From assembly GCF_026020075.1 (NCBI RefSeq), contig NZ_CP102773.1, positions 310,001-374,000 of the forward strand: a stretch of 64,000 nt of DNA, in the 5' to 3' direction. The position numbers were made by a program, and so were the translations under genes. The stretch comes from Bosea sp. NBC_00550. GTDB taxonomy: Bacteria; Pseudomonadota; Alphaproteobacteria; Rhizobiales; Beijerinckiaceae. The notes under the pieces were generated by a model. It saw nothing but the letters and a program-made list of their open reading frames with translations. It was not told where the DNA came from and ran no database searches. Below are positions 34,590 through 43,238 of the stretch, in pieces. Position 1 is the first letter of the stretch. Each line of letters opens with the position of its first letter.

Positions 34590-36224
34590 ATGAACGCGAC
34601 CAAGGGCTACGATGCCAAGCCGATGCCCCAGCTCAGCGCGATCGCGCTTCTCGCAGCAGCGATGAGCCTTCCCGGCGCGGTCGGCGCGCGGGCCGATGAC
34701 GGCAAGCCGGTACCGGGCGGCACGGTCATTGCCGCCTTGAACTCGACGACGATCCCCAACCTGAACACGCAGATGACGTCCTCCGTGCCGGCGCTGTTTG
34801 CCGCCGACGTCTGGGCGGATGGTCTTATGACCTATGATCGCGATGCCAATCGTCTGCCGCGCCTCGCCACGAGCTGGACCATCTCCGAGGACGGCAAGAC
34901 CTACACCTTCGCCATTCGCGAAGGCGTCAAATGGTCGGACGGCAAGCCGTTCACGGCCGCCGACGTGGTCTTCACCCTGGAGAGCTTCGGCAAGTTCAAC
35001 ACCTATCTCACCAAGCTCATGCCTTTGGTCGAGAAGGCCTCGGCCCCGGACGACAAGACCTTCGTGCTGACGCTGAAGGAGCCGCTGACAGCGACGCTCG
35101 ACCTCTTCGACAAGGAGGTGTTTCCGCTGATGCCGAAGCACATCTACGAAGGCAAGGACGTCGCCACTCATCCCACCAATATCGCGCCGGTCGGCCTCGG
35201 CCCGTTCAAGTTCGAGAAATGGGCGAGCGGCCAGTCCATCACTTTCGTGCGCAATCCGCACTATTGGGAGGCGCCTAAGCCCTATCTCGATTCCGTCATC
35301 TTCGCGCTGATCCCCAATCCGCAGCAGCGCCTCAACGCGATCGTCAACGGCGAGGTGAACTGGTTCCGCCCGGAGGTGGTCCAGGTTCCGGCGACGCAGC
35401 AAGCAGCCAAGCGGGGCACGTTCCGGGTCGTGCCGATCATGACCAATGCGCCGGAAACGGCCGTGATCGACTTCAACCTGCGGCGCGCGCCGATGAACAA
35501 CGTCAAGGTTCGGCAGGCCCTGTTCCATGCGATCGACCGCCAGCGCATCGTTCAGGACGTCTATCAAGGGCTGGCCGAGACCGCCAAGAACGCGATCCCG
35601 ACGCAGTTCAAGCAGCTGCACGATCCGTCGGTCAATTACGACGCAATGTATGCCTATGACCCGAAGAAGGCGGCGCAACTGCTCGATGAAGCCGGCTTCC
35701 CCCTGAAGGACGGCAAGCGTTTCGCAATCGAGCTCGCCGTGATCTCGGCCCCGCCCTATGACGCCGTGGCACAGGTCGTCCAGGCTCAGTGGACGGCACT
35801 TGGCATCGACGTGAAGCTCAGCTCGCTCGATCTGCAGATCTGGACCAACAAGGTCTACACCCAGCACGATTTCGACGCGTCGATCATCTCGCTGACGGGC
35901 CGGTCGAACCCGGTGCTCGGCGTCGATCGCAGCTTCGTCTGCAACCAGACCAATGTCCCGTTCGCCAATCCGACGGGTTACTGCAATCCCGAATTCGACA
36001 AGGTGGCCGCTGACGCTGCTTCGGCGCCGCTCGACCGCCAGAAGGCGCTTTACAAGACCTATGCCGAGATCGTCGCCCGCGACCTCAACCAGCTCGCGCT
36101 GACGAACGCCCGCGTTTTCGAAGCGGTGACGAACAATTTCAAGAACCTCGATGCGCAGTTCAATTTCTCGTTCAACACCCATCCCAACTGGGCGGAAGCC
36201 TGGCTCCCCAAAGACAAGCAGTAA
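34590..36224 (+). CDS. Solute-binding protein family 5 (dipeptide/oligopeptide type)
   Basis: 544 aa periplasmic binding protein with an unusual leader: 15 polar residues (MNATKGYDAKPMPQL) then SAIALLAAAMSLPGAVGARA and a likely cleavage before DDGKP. The SBP_bac_5 core follows: PNLNTQMTSSVPALFAADVWADGLM, RLATSWTISEDGKTYTFAIREGVKWSDGKPFTAADV (family signature), GPFKFEKWASGQSITFVRNPHYW, VRQALFHAIDRQRIV. The presence of an amidohydrolase-like gene and a CoA ligase in the operon suggests the substrate is a small amide or acid rather than a peptide. A 10-bp hairpin follows at 36244. Confidence 0.94.
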   Translation: MNATKGYDAKPMPQLSAIALLAAAMSLPGAVGARADDGKPVPGGTVIAALNSTTIPNLNTQMTSSVPALFAADVWADGLMTYDRDANRLPRLATSWTISEDGKTYTFAIREGVKWSDGKPFTAADVVFTLESFGKFNTYLTKLMPLVEKASAPDDKTFVLTLKEPLTATLDLFDKEVFPLMPKHIYEGKDVATHPTNIAPVGLGPFKFEKWASGQSITFVRNPHYWEAPKPYLDSVIFALIPNPQQRLNAIVNGEVNWFRPEVVQVPATQQAAKRGTFRVVPIMTNAPETAVIDFNLRRAPMNNVKVRQALFHAIDRQRIVQDVYQGLAETAKNAIPTQFKQLHDPSVNYDAMYAYDPKKAAQLLDEAGFPLKDGKRFAIELAVISAPPYDAVAQVVQAQWTALGIDVKLSSLDLQIWTNKVYTQHDFDASIISLTGRSNPVLGVDRSFVCNQTNVPFANPTGYCNPEFDKVAADAASAPLDRQKALYKTYAEIVARDLNQLALTNARVFEAVTNNFKNLDAQFNFSFNTHPNWAEAWLPKDKQ

Positions 36225-36243
36225 TCCCCGACGCTTCCCGCGC

Positions 36244-36268
36244 ACGCAGCCGCTTCGCGCGGCTGCGT
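36244..36268 (+). terminator. Stem-loop after the binding-protein gene
   Basis: Perfect 10-bp stem ACGCAGCCGC/GCGGCTGCGT with a TTCGC loop, 20 bp after the stop at 36224 and about 30 bp before the ligase start. No T-run follows, so it may be an attenuator or mRNA-stabilising hairpin that keeps binding-protein expression above that of the downstream gene. Confidence 0.6.
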
Positions 36269-36297
36269 AGGCACGCCGCTACCGAAGGAAACAAGCC

Positions 36298-38418
36298 TTG
36301 CATATTGACGTCACTCCCATGGTCAAGCCCCGCTCGGTGGCCATTGTCGGCGCTTCCGCCAAGCGCGTCACGCAAGGCAACGTCGTCATCAGCAACCTCA
36401 AATCCTGGGGCTACACCGGCGAGATCCTGCCGGTTCATCCCCAGGCCGATCAGATCGACGGGCTGCGGGCCATCAACTCGATCCGCGACATCAAGGGCGA
36501 GACCGACCTCGCCATTGTCGCGATCCCGGCGGCCCATGTGCCGGGCATGCTGCAGGAGCTCGAATCGAGCTCCGTCCGCTCGGCCATCGTCTTCACAAAC
36601 GGCTTCTCGCACGAGGAGGAGATGGCCATGCGTGCCTTCGGCGCCAGGAGCCGCATCATCGTGCACGGCCCCAACTGCATGGGCCTGGTCAACTTCACCG
36701 ACTCCATCCCGCTCTACCCGTCCAGGCCGTCGCTGCGGTTGAAGCCCGGCAATGTCGCGCTCGTCGCCCAGTCGGGTTCGGCGGCGATTTCGGTGATGAA
36801 CTCGACGGTGGTCGGGCTATCGAAGGTGGTGACCGTCGGCAGCGAGTTTCAGGTCTCGGCCGGGGACTATATCCGCTGGCTCGCAGACGACGACGAAACG
36901 CGCGTCATCGGCGTGGTCGCGGAATCCATCAAGTCGCCGCATGCGCTGGCCGAGGCGGCCGAGTGCGTCCATGCCGCCGGCAAGTCCCTGATCGTGCTCA
37001 AGGTCGGGCGCTCGGATGTCGGCCTCGCGGCGACGCAGGCGCATACCGGCGCGCTCGTCAGCGATCGCGACGCCTATGACAGTTTCTTCCGCGAGACCAA
37101 CATCGCCACGGTCGCCGATTACGACGAGTTGATCGCGTCGCTGGAATGTTCGGCTGTGGCACGGCGGATGGTTCGTGGCGCCAGCATCGGCATCGTCGGG
37201 ATTTCCGGCGGGCAGACGGCGCTCGCCTGCGATATCGCGGATGCGCAAGCTGTTTCCGTCGCGGCTTTCGGCGACGCGACGGCCGCCCGCGTGCGCGCCG
37301 CCTTGCCTGGCACGGCCGGGAACAACCCGGTGGATTTCGGTGCGACCGTCAACCTCGAGGACCGCAACACCCCTGATGCGATGCTGGCCGTCCTCAACGA
37401 CCCGAATGTCGGCGCGGTGGTCGCGCTGCAGGACACGCAGGAGAGCCTGAATCCCGCGACCCTGCAGAACTACATGAATATCCTTGGCGTCTATGCCGAG
37501 GCAGGCCGGTCGAGCGAAACGCCGCTGGTGGTGATCTCGCCGACATCAGAAAATCTCGACCCCGGTGTTCGGTCTATGCTGCTGGAGCATGGAGTTCCGT
37601 TGCTGCGCGGCCTCAGCCCGGGGCTTCGCGCCGTTGGAAATCTCGCGCTTGGCAAGCCGGGACTGGCCGGCACCTGGGCCAGCCAGCACGGCCCAAGGCC
37701 GTCTGACTTCAACGAGCAGGCCGCAAACCTCAGGGCGGAGATCGAAAGCACCGCGAACACGCTCGACGCCGCGCTATCGTTCCGGCTCTTGCGCGCCTAT
37801 GGCATCCCGGTGACCAGGTCAATCGTCGTGAAGGATGCGGATGAAGCCGCGGCCCGCGTGGAGGAAATCGGGTTCCCGATGGTGGTCAAGGTCGCCTCGC
37901 GGGATGTGCAGCATCGCTCCGATGTCGGCGGCGTCATCCTGGACATCGGCGACGAGGACGAACTGCGCGGCGCCATCGCCACCATCTCCGGAAATATCGG
38001 CAAGGCGCTACCGAACGCCACCATCGACGGCTATGAGATGCAGGAGCAGCTGGTCGACGTCGTGGAGGCCATGGCCGGCTTCACCGATGCGTCGCCGTTC
38101 GGCCAAATGATCGTGCTCGGAAGCGGCGGTACGCTCGTGGAGCTTCTGGCCGACCGCGCCGCAACCCTGGGCCCGCTTGATCGCGAGCAAGCCGAGACGA
38201 TGCTGGCGACGACCCGTCTCAGCCGGCAGTTGTCTGGCTATCGGAATCTGATGGCGCCGACGGACACGGCTCCGCTGGTCGACGTTGCCGTCCGTCTTTC
38301 GCAGCTCGCCAGCGACTTGCGGGACGTCATCGCCGCTTGCGATCTCAACCCTGTGCTCGTGCGCAAAGGCACCGGCGACGTCCGCGTCGTCGACGCGCTC
38401 TTCGTGCGTCGACCATAG
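36298..38418 (+). CDS. NDP-forming acyl-CoA synthetase (acetate-CoA ligase, ADP-forming type)
   Basis: 706 aa fused alpha-beta enzyme. TTG 36298 is used because AAGGAAA stands nine bases upstream; ATG 36319 is the alternative. CoA-binding domain: VAIVGASAKRVTQGNVVISNL, GYTGEILPVHP. Succinyl-CoA ligase-like domain with VAQSGSAAISVMNS and the phospho-His region QAHTGALVSDRDAYDSFFRE. C-terminal ATP-grasp: RLLRAYGIPVTRSIV, GFPMVVKVASRDVQHRSDVGGVILDI. Activates a carboxylic acid to its CoA thioester with ATP to ADP. Last gene of module 2, presumably acting on the imported or released acid. Confidence 0.92.
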   Translation: MHIDVTPMVKPRSVAIVGASAKRVTQGNVVISNLKSWGYTGEILPVHPQADQIDGLRAINSIRDIKGETDLAIVAIPAAHVPGMLQELESSSVRSAIVFTNGFSHEEEMAMRAFGARSRIIVHGPNCMGLVNFTDSIPLYPSRPSLRLKPGNVALVAQSGSAAISVMNSTVVGLSKVVTVGSEFQVSAGDYIRWLADDDETRVIGVVAESIKSPHALAEAAECVHAAGKSLIVLKVGRSDVGLAATQAHTGALVSDRDAYDSFFRETNIATVADYDELIASLECSAVARRMVRGASIGIVGISGGQTALACDIADAQAVSVAAFGDATAARVRAALPGTAGNNPVDFGATVNLEDRNTPDAMLAVLNDPNVGAVVALQDTQESLNPATLQNYMNILGVYAEAGRSSETPLVVISPTSENLDPGVRSMLLEHGVPLLRGLSPGLRAVGNLALGKPGLAGTWASQHGPRPSDFNEQAANLRAEIESTANTLDAALSFRLLRAYGIPVTRSIVVKDADEAAARVEEIGFPMVVKVASRDVQHRSDVGGVILDIGDEDELRGAIATISGNIGKALPNATIDGYEMQEQLVDVVEAMAGFTDASPFGQMIVLGSGGTLVELLADRAATLGPLDREQAETMLATTRLSRQLSGYRNLMAPTDTAPLVDVAVRLSQLASDLRDVIAACDLNPVLVRKGTGDVRVVDALFVRRP

Positions 38419-38432
38419 CCCTGAAAACGTCA

Positions 38433-38462
38433 GCGTCGCCTGCTTCGAGCCGCAGGCGGCGC
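38433..38462. terminator. Stem-loop terminator between convergent genes
   Basis: 11-bp stem GCGTCGCCTGC/GCAGGCGGCGC with one G-U pair and an 8-base loop, 15 bp after the ligase stop and before the 3' end of the TetR gene. No long T-run on either strand. Confidence 0.55.
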
Positions 38463-38538
38463 TTCGGCCCGGCCGGAGTGCCGGAGGACAATCACCGGGA
38501 AAGCGCGATAGTCCCGGTTTGGCCTACCCCCGCGCCTG

Positions 38539-39261
38539 TCAGACGCGGCTCGATGTGTCGCCGGGATCCTGCGAGCCATGGCCGCCATAGATCGCGGAGA
38601 ACCACATCTGCGACAGCGTCGTCGCGACAAGTTGGGGGGCGTCCTCGAACTCCGCGAGCGCGGGCTGGGTCTGACTGTAGATCTTGAGCAGGAGTTCGTC
38701 GACCATGCCGATCAGGCAGAAGATCGTCAGGCGCAGCCGTGCCGGGTCCCAGCGATCGAACTCGCCTTCGCGCCTCAGCCGGTCGATGACGCGGTCCACC
38801 ATGGCGGCGTCCGCATGCCGGCCCACCTCCGCGATGACCTCGTCCTCGTCCTTCAGCCGGAAGTGACAGCGCATCAGCCCGACATTGCGGCGGAAACACT
38901 CGACATAATGCAGATTGGCCTGATGAATGGCCTCGAACTGCGAAGCGTCTCGCGGAATCGGCAGGCGCGAAGCGCGCACGAACCTGAAATAATCTGCTAT
39001 CGTCTTGGCGACGACGCTGCGCTTGTCCGTGAAATAACGGTAAAACGTTCCGTGCGCGACTCCCGCCGTATTGGCGATCAGATTGACCGTTATCGCATGG
39101 TAATTCTTCTCACGAAGCAATTTCGCGGTCGCGATCTCAATCTGTATCTCGGTACGAATTATTTTCTTTTCGCCGTGAGCTGCCGCCAGACGCTTCTCAA
39201 GGTAGGAGACATAATCGAATTCTTCGACGCTCAAGAAATCAACCTCGTTTTTCCCGCGCAT
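38539..39261 (-). CDS. TetR-family transcriptional regulator (module 3)
   Basis: 240 aa from ATG 39261 (MRGKNEVDFLSVEEF); the frame continues to 39372, but that part would overlap the divergent promoter. After a 35-residue extension comes the TetR HTH: IEIATAKLLREKNYHAITVNLIANTAGVAHGTFYRYFTDKRSVVAKTIADYF. The ligand domain (about 90-240) includes a TetR_C-like VDELLLKIYSQTQP. Divergent from the ABC operon starting at 39376, and an inverted repeat in the 114-bp spacer is the likely operator. Confidence 0.9.
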   Translation of the reverse strand: MRGKNEVDFLSVEEFDYVSYLEKRLAAAHGEKKIIRTEIQIEIATAKLLREKNYHAITVNLIANTAGVAHGTFYRYFTDKRSVVAKTIADYFRFVRASRLPIPRDASQFEAIHQANLHYVECFRRNVGLMRCHFRLKDEDEVIAEVGRHADAAMVDRVIDRLRREGEFDRWDPARLRLTIFCLIGMVDELLLKIYSQTQPALAEFEDAPQLVATTLSQMWFSAIYGGHGSQDPGDTSSRV

Positions 39262-39315
39262 TTCGCTTGTATCAGGGCGGCCGGCCGGAGCGCAAATCGC
39301 ACCCGCCAAAGACGC

Positions 39316-39345
39316 TTGACAAAAAATGACATCGTCGTCAGTTTT
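39316..39345. promoter_or_regulatory. Candidate TetR operator overlapping a -35 box
   Basis: A consensus TTGACA (39316-39321) is followed at once by an inverted repeat: AAAAATGAC (39322-39330), six bases, GTCAGTTTT (39337-39345). The 9-bp arms differ at one position. Lies 31 bp before the ATPase start, in the spacer divergent to the TetR gene. Confidence 0.6.
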
Positions 39346-39375
39346 ATCGCATAGCCGCGATAGGAGCCGCAATAG

Positions 39376-40431
39376 ATGAGTTCTACCGGTGCGACGATCG
39401 ACTTTCGGAACGTGCGGAAGTCCTATGGGAAGTTCGTCGCGCTAGAGAATTTCTCGATGCATGTCGGGCGCGGGGAATTCATGACCCTGCTCGGCGCCAG
39501 CGGCTCGGGAAAGACCACCGCGCTCAACGCCTTGGCCGGCTTCACCGACATCGACAGCGGCGAGATCCTGATCGACGGCGTGTCGATCACCAGCCTGCCG
39601 ACCGAGAAGCGTCAGATCGGCATGGTGTTCCAGAGCTATTCGCTGTTCCCGCATCGAAGCGTCATTCGCAACGTTTCATTCCCCCTTGAAATGCGCGGTG
39701 TTCCGCGCGCCGAAGCCCGGCGCCGTTCGGAGAAGGCGCTCGCGATGGTGCGGATGGACGCCCTCGCCGATCGCATGCCGCACGAGCTCTCGGGCGGCCA
39801 GCGGCAACGGGTCGCCTTTGCCCGCGCTGTGGTGTTCGAGCCCCGCGTGCTCCTGATGGACGAGCCGCTCGGGGCCCTCGACCTGAAGCTGCGCGAGACG
39901 CTCCAGCTCGAGATCAAGGCCTATCAACGCCAGATCGGATGCACGGTCATCTACGTTACCCATGACCAGGGCGAGGCGCTGACGCTGTCAGACCGGGTGG
40001 CGGTGATGGACAAGGGACGCGTCTTGCAGGTCGGGCCGCCTGAGGAGCTCTACGACCGGCCGCGCTCGCGCTTTGTGGCCGAATTCGTCGGCGCGAATAA
40101 TTTGCTGATGGTGGAGCGTGCCGAGAATGGCGGCATGACCCTGGAAGGCCTTGGCCTCATCCAGGGCGATATCGCCCATCTCTCGGGCGCGGAATTCGTT
40201 TCGATCCGGCCGGAGCTCGTTCGGGTTCGCCATGGTGGCGGCGGCGCCCACCCGGCCCGCCTGAAAGAGACAGTCTTCTTCGGCAACTCCGTGCGTTACG
40301 TGCTGCTGACTGACGCGGATAAGGAGATTTCCGCGATCGAGCCGCGCCGACCGGGGCAGGAGATGCGGCCGGCCGGTGTCAGGGTCGGCTTCGACCTCGA
40401 CACCGCCGACCTCGTCGCACTTACCGCTTGA
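39376..40431 (+). CDS. ABC transporter ATP-binding protein, PotA type
   Basis: 351 aa. Walker A GASGSGKTT, Q-loop FQSYSLFPHRSV, signature LSGGQRQRVAFARA, Walker B VLLMDEPLGALD, H-loop THDQGEAL. After about residue 240 comes a TOBE-type C-terminal domain (FVGANNLLMVERA, VSIRPELVRV, VFFGNSVRYVLLTD). Family members energise spermidine/putrescine or related cation/small-solute importers. First gene of the module 3 operon. Confidence 0.94.
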   Translation: MSSTGATIDFRNVRKSYGKFVALENFSMHVGRGEFMTLLGASGSGKTTALNALAGFTDIDSGEILIDGVSITSLPTEKRQIGMVFQSYSLFPHRSVIRNVSFPLEMRGVPRAEARRRSEKALAMVRMDALADRMPHELSGGQRQRVAFARAVVFEPRVLLMDEPLGALDLKLRETLQLEIKAYQRQIGCTVIYVTHDQGEALTLSDRVAVMDKGRVLQVGPPEELYDRPRSRFVAEFVGANNLLMVERAENGGMTLEGLGLIQGDIAHLSGAEFVSIRPELVRVRHGGGGAHPARLKETVFFGNSVRYVLLTDADKEISAIEPRRPGQEMRPAGVRVGFDLDTADLVALTA

Positions 40432-40461
40432 TAACAATCAACAATATCAGAGGGAATTGTC

Positions 40462-41511
40462 ATGACCAAGATGACTAGGCGAGCGTTCGGCATCGGGGCC
40501 AGCACGGCAGCGGCTTCCTTGGCGGCCGGATTCCCTTCGTTCGCCCAGGAGACGACGATCGTCGTCAACGGCTCCGGCGGAGCCCTGGCGACGATGATCA
40601 CCAAGATCTTCGAGGAGCCCTTCGCCAAGGAGACGGGGATCAAGGTCAAGCCGACGGCGCCGGTCAGCCTTCCGAAGCTCAAGGCGATGGTCGAATCCGG
40701 CAATGTCGAGTGGGACCTGACGGAACTGAACGGCGACGACGTCGTCACCGCGACCAAGGCCGGCTGGCTGATGCCGATCGATTACGCGATCATCGACCCC
40801 GACAACAAGCTGCCGGCCATCGCCAAGCAGCCGACGGCGATGGTGCGCGCATCCTATTCGACGGTGATGGCGTTCCGAACCGACAAGTTCGGCAAGGGCA
40901 AGGCGCCGCAATCCTGGGCCGATTTCTGGGATGTGAAGGCCTTCCCGGGGCCGCGCTCCCTGGAGAACTCGCCGAAGGGCAATCTCGAATTCGCCCTGCT
41001 CGCCGATGGCGTCGCGCCCGACAAGCTCTACCCGATCGACGTCGACCGCGCCTTCAGGAAGCTCGACCAGCTGAAAAAGCACATCCCGGTCTGGTGGACG
41101 AACGGTGCCCAGCATGTGCAGCTGCTGATCGATGGCGAAGTCAACCTGACTTCCTGCTGGAACGGCCGCATCACGCCGCTGAAGAACGAAGGCAAGCCGG
41201 TCGATATCACCTTCAAGGGCGGGGCCCTGATGCTGTCGTATCTGGGCATCCCCAAGGGCGCACGGCATCCCAAGGAAGCGATGCGTTTCATGAAGTTCCG
41301 GATGGACCCGGTCGCCTCGGCCGCTTTTGTCAAGCAGGTGCCCTATCCCGGCTTCGTGCCCGGCATGACCGAGCTGCTGGAACCCGCCTTCGCGGCGACC
41401 TTGCCGACATCACCTGAGAACGCCGCCGTGCAGTTCGAGTTCAACAGCGCCTGGTGGGCCGAGAACATCGATGCCGTCACCACCCGCTGGAACGAATGGC
41501 TGCTGATCTGA
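40462..41511 (+). CDS. Extracellular solute-binding protein, PotD/PotF-like
   Basis: 349 aa with a twin-arginine-like leader (MTKMTRRAFGIGASTAAASLAAGFPSFAQE, written here as the signal region 1-30; RR at 5-6) and predicted cleavage after FAQ. Mature part: TIVVNGSGGALATMITKIFEEPFAKETGIKV, WDLTELNGDDV, QSWADFWDVKAFPGPRSL, VWWTNGAQHVQLLIDGEVNL, WNGRI. Bacterial extracellular solute-binding family 1/8 near PotD. Substrate unknown. A 7-bp hairpin (41549) follows, before the permease genes. Confidence 0.92.
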   Translation: MTKMTRRAFGIGASTAAASLAAGFPSFAQETTIVVNGSGGALATMITKIFEEPFAKETGIKVKPTAPVSLPKLKAMVESGNVEWDLTELNGDDVVTATKAGWLMPIDYAIIDPDNKLPAIAKQPTAMVRASYSTVMAFRTDKFGKGKAPQSWADFWDVKAFPGPRSLENSPKGNLEFALLADGVAPDKLYPIDVDRAFRKLDQLKKHIPVWWTNGAQHVQLLIDGEVNLTSCWNGRITPLKNEGKPVDITFKGGALMLSYLGIPKGARHPKEAMRFMKFRMDPVASAAFVKQVPYPGFVPGMTELLEPAFAATLPTSPENAAVQFEFNSAWWAENIDAVTTRWNEWLLI

Positions 41512-41548
41512 CCCCGAACCCGACCTGAGTTCGACCTGATCCAACTCT

Positions 41549-41570
41549 GGCCCGGCTCGACCGCCGGGCC
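41549..41570 (+). terminator. Stem-loop after the PotD-like gene
   Basis: GGCCCGG (41549-41555), 8-base loop, CCGGGCC (41564-41570), in the 80-bp gap between the binding protein and the first permease. GC-rich with no T-run; more likely an mRNA-stabilising or attenuating hairpin than a full terminator. Confidence 0.55.
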
Positions 41571-41591
41571 TCGTGAAAGTCTGCCGCCGCC

Positions 41592-42440
41592 ATGCGCATT
41601 CGATGGACGAAAACCCTTCTGCTTCTAGCACCGGCGACGGTGCTGGCGGCGGTCCTTTTCGTCTATCCGGTGTTCGGCGTCCTCACCTTGACGGTGCATG
41701 ACGGAACATCGTTCACGGCCGAGCCGGTGCGGCAGATCTACACGTCGCAGCTGTCGATCATCGTCCTGCAAAGGACCTTTGTCACCGCCGCGACCGTGAC
41801 GGCGATCTGCCTGGTGATGGGCTATCCCATGGCCTATTTCATGGCGGGGCTCGCCCCGCGCAAGCGCGTCATGGCGACCTATCTGATCCTGCTGCCGTTC
41901 TGGATCAGCATCCTGATCCGGACCTACACCTGGATCATCCTCCTCGGCCGCGAGGGCGTCCTGAACAAGGCGCTCTCGGCCCTCGGCCTCACGGGCGAGC
42001 CGATCCAGCTGCTCTACACGCCGGTCGCCGTCCATGTCGGCATGGTCCAGATCCTCCTGCCGATCGTAGTGCTGACCTGCCTGACCTCGATCCTCGATGT
42101 CGAGCGGGATCTGGTGAAGGCGGCCCGCTCGCTCGGCGCGACGCCGCGCCAGGCCTTCTGGAAGGTCGTCTTCCCGCTCAGCGTCAGCGGTGCTGCGACC
42201 GGCGGCATCATCTGTTTTATCCTATGCCTCGGCTTCTACGTCACGCCGACGCTGCTTGGCGGGCGCACGAGCATTCTGATCGCCAATCTGATCGACCTGC
42301 AGGTTCACAAGACCCTGAAATGGGATCTCGCGGCGGTGATGGCCTCGGCATTGCTGCTCGCCACCTTCGCCTGCCTGCTGTTCTATTGGGGCCTGACCCG
42401 CAAGCGCTCGGAATTCGCGACTGGCGGGCTCGCTCGATGA
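41592..42440 (+). CDS. ABC transporter permease, PotB type
   Basis: 282 aa with six membrane helices: LLLAPATVLAAVLFVYPVFGVLTLTV at the N-terminus, YPMAYFMAGLAPRKRVMATYLILLPFWISILIRTYTWI (typical PotB), and the EAA loop DVERDLVKAARSLGATPRQAFWKVVFPLS. Ends ATGA-coupled to the second permease gene. Confidence 0.94.
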   Translation: MRIRWTKTLLLLAPATVLAAVLFVYPVFGVLTLTVHDGTSFTAEPVRQIYTSQLSIIVLQRTFVTAATVTAICLVMGYPMAYFMAGLAPRKRVMATYLILLPFWISILIRTYTWIILLGREGVLNKALSALGLTGEPIQLLYTPVAVHVGMVQILLPIVVLTCLTSILDVERDLVKAARSLGATPRQAFWKVVFPLSVSGAATGGIICFILCLGFYVTPTLLGGRTSILIANLIDLQVHKTLKWDLAAVMASALLLATFACLLFYWGLTRKRSEFATGGLAR

Positions 42441-43237
42441 CCCGCATCGTCCTCGCCGTCTATTTCGCGATCGTCACCGGCTTTCTGCTGCTGCCGCTCA
42501 TCTTTCTCGTGCCGATCTCGCTGACGGACAGCCAGTTCCTCGAATTTCCGCCGACATCGCTCTCCCTGCGCTGGTACCGGGAGTTCTTCACGGACCAGAG
42601 CTGGCTCGACGCGACGCTGGTCAGCCTGAAGATTGGCATCGGCGCGACGATCCTGAGCTTGCTGTTCGGCACCCTGGCGGCGATCGCCCTGGTCCGCGCC
42701 GACTTCCGGGCGAAGGGCGTGCTGACGGCCCTCTTCATCGCGCCGCTCATCATCCCCTCGGTGGTGCTGGCGCTCGCTCTTTACATCGTGTTCCTGCGCT
42801 GGCGGCTGGTGAACAACATCTATGCGCTGACGCTCGCCCACGCGCTGATCGCGATGCCTTACGTCGTGATGATCGTCGCCGGGAGCTTGCGTCGCTTCGA
42901 CATGACGATCGAACGCGCCGCGCGCATCCTCGGTGCCGGCCCCGCCAGAGCCTTCGTCCATACGGCGCTGCCCTTCCTGACGCCGGCGATGTTCGCATCG
43001 GCGATCCTCGCCTTCTTCGCCTCCTTCGACGAGCTGATCATCACGCTCTTCATCTCCGGCGGGCTGCAGACGCTCCCGGTCCGCATCTGGAACGATCTCA
43101 GCCTCAAGCTCGATCCCACCGTGCCGGCCGTAGCGGTCATGCTGACGCTCGTCAGCATCATCGGCATGTCGATCGGCGAGATCGTTCGGCGCCGCAACGA
43201 ACTCCGATACCAGACCCATTCCGTCCCCGAGGCCTAA
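42437..43237 (+). CDS. ABC transporter permease, PotC type
   Basis: 266 aa from ATG 42437 in the ATGA overlap. Six helices: VYFAIVTGFLLLPLIFLVPISLT, FPPTSLSLRWYREFF (typical PotC motif), VLTALFIAPLIIPSVVLALALYIVF, EAA loop MTIERAARILGAGPARAFVHTALPFL. One bp separates its stop from the ligase start, so transport and CoA activation are translated together. Confidence 0.94.
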   Translation: MTRIVLAVYFAIVTGFLLLPLIFLVPISLTDSQFLEFPPTSLSLRWYREFFTDQSWLDATLVSLKIGIGATILSLLFGTLAAIALVRADFRAKGVLTALFIAPLIIPSVVLALALYIVFLRWRLVNNIYALTLAHALIAMPYVVMIVAGSLRRFDMTIERAARILGAGPARAFVHTALPFLTPAMFASAILAFFASFDELIITLFISGGLQTLPVRIWNDLSLKLDPTVPAVAVMLTLVSIIGMSIGEIVRRRNELRYQTHSVPEA

Positions 43238-43238
43238 C

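Noticed and set aside
34398..36245. 615-codon antisense frame over the binding-protein gene
   Set aside because: Composition is shadow-like (Arg, Gly, Val, His repeats) and the sense strand encodes an obvious SBP_bac_5 protein.
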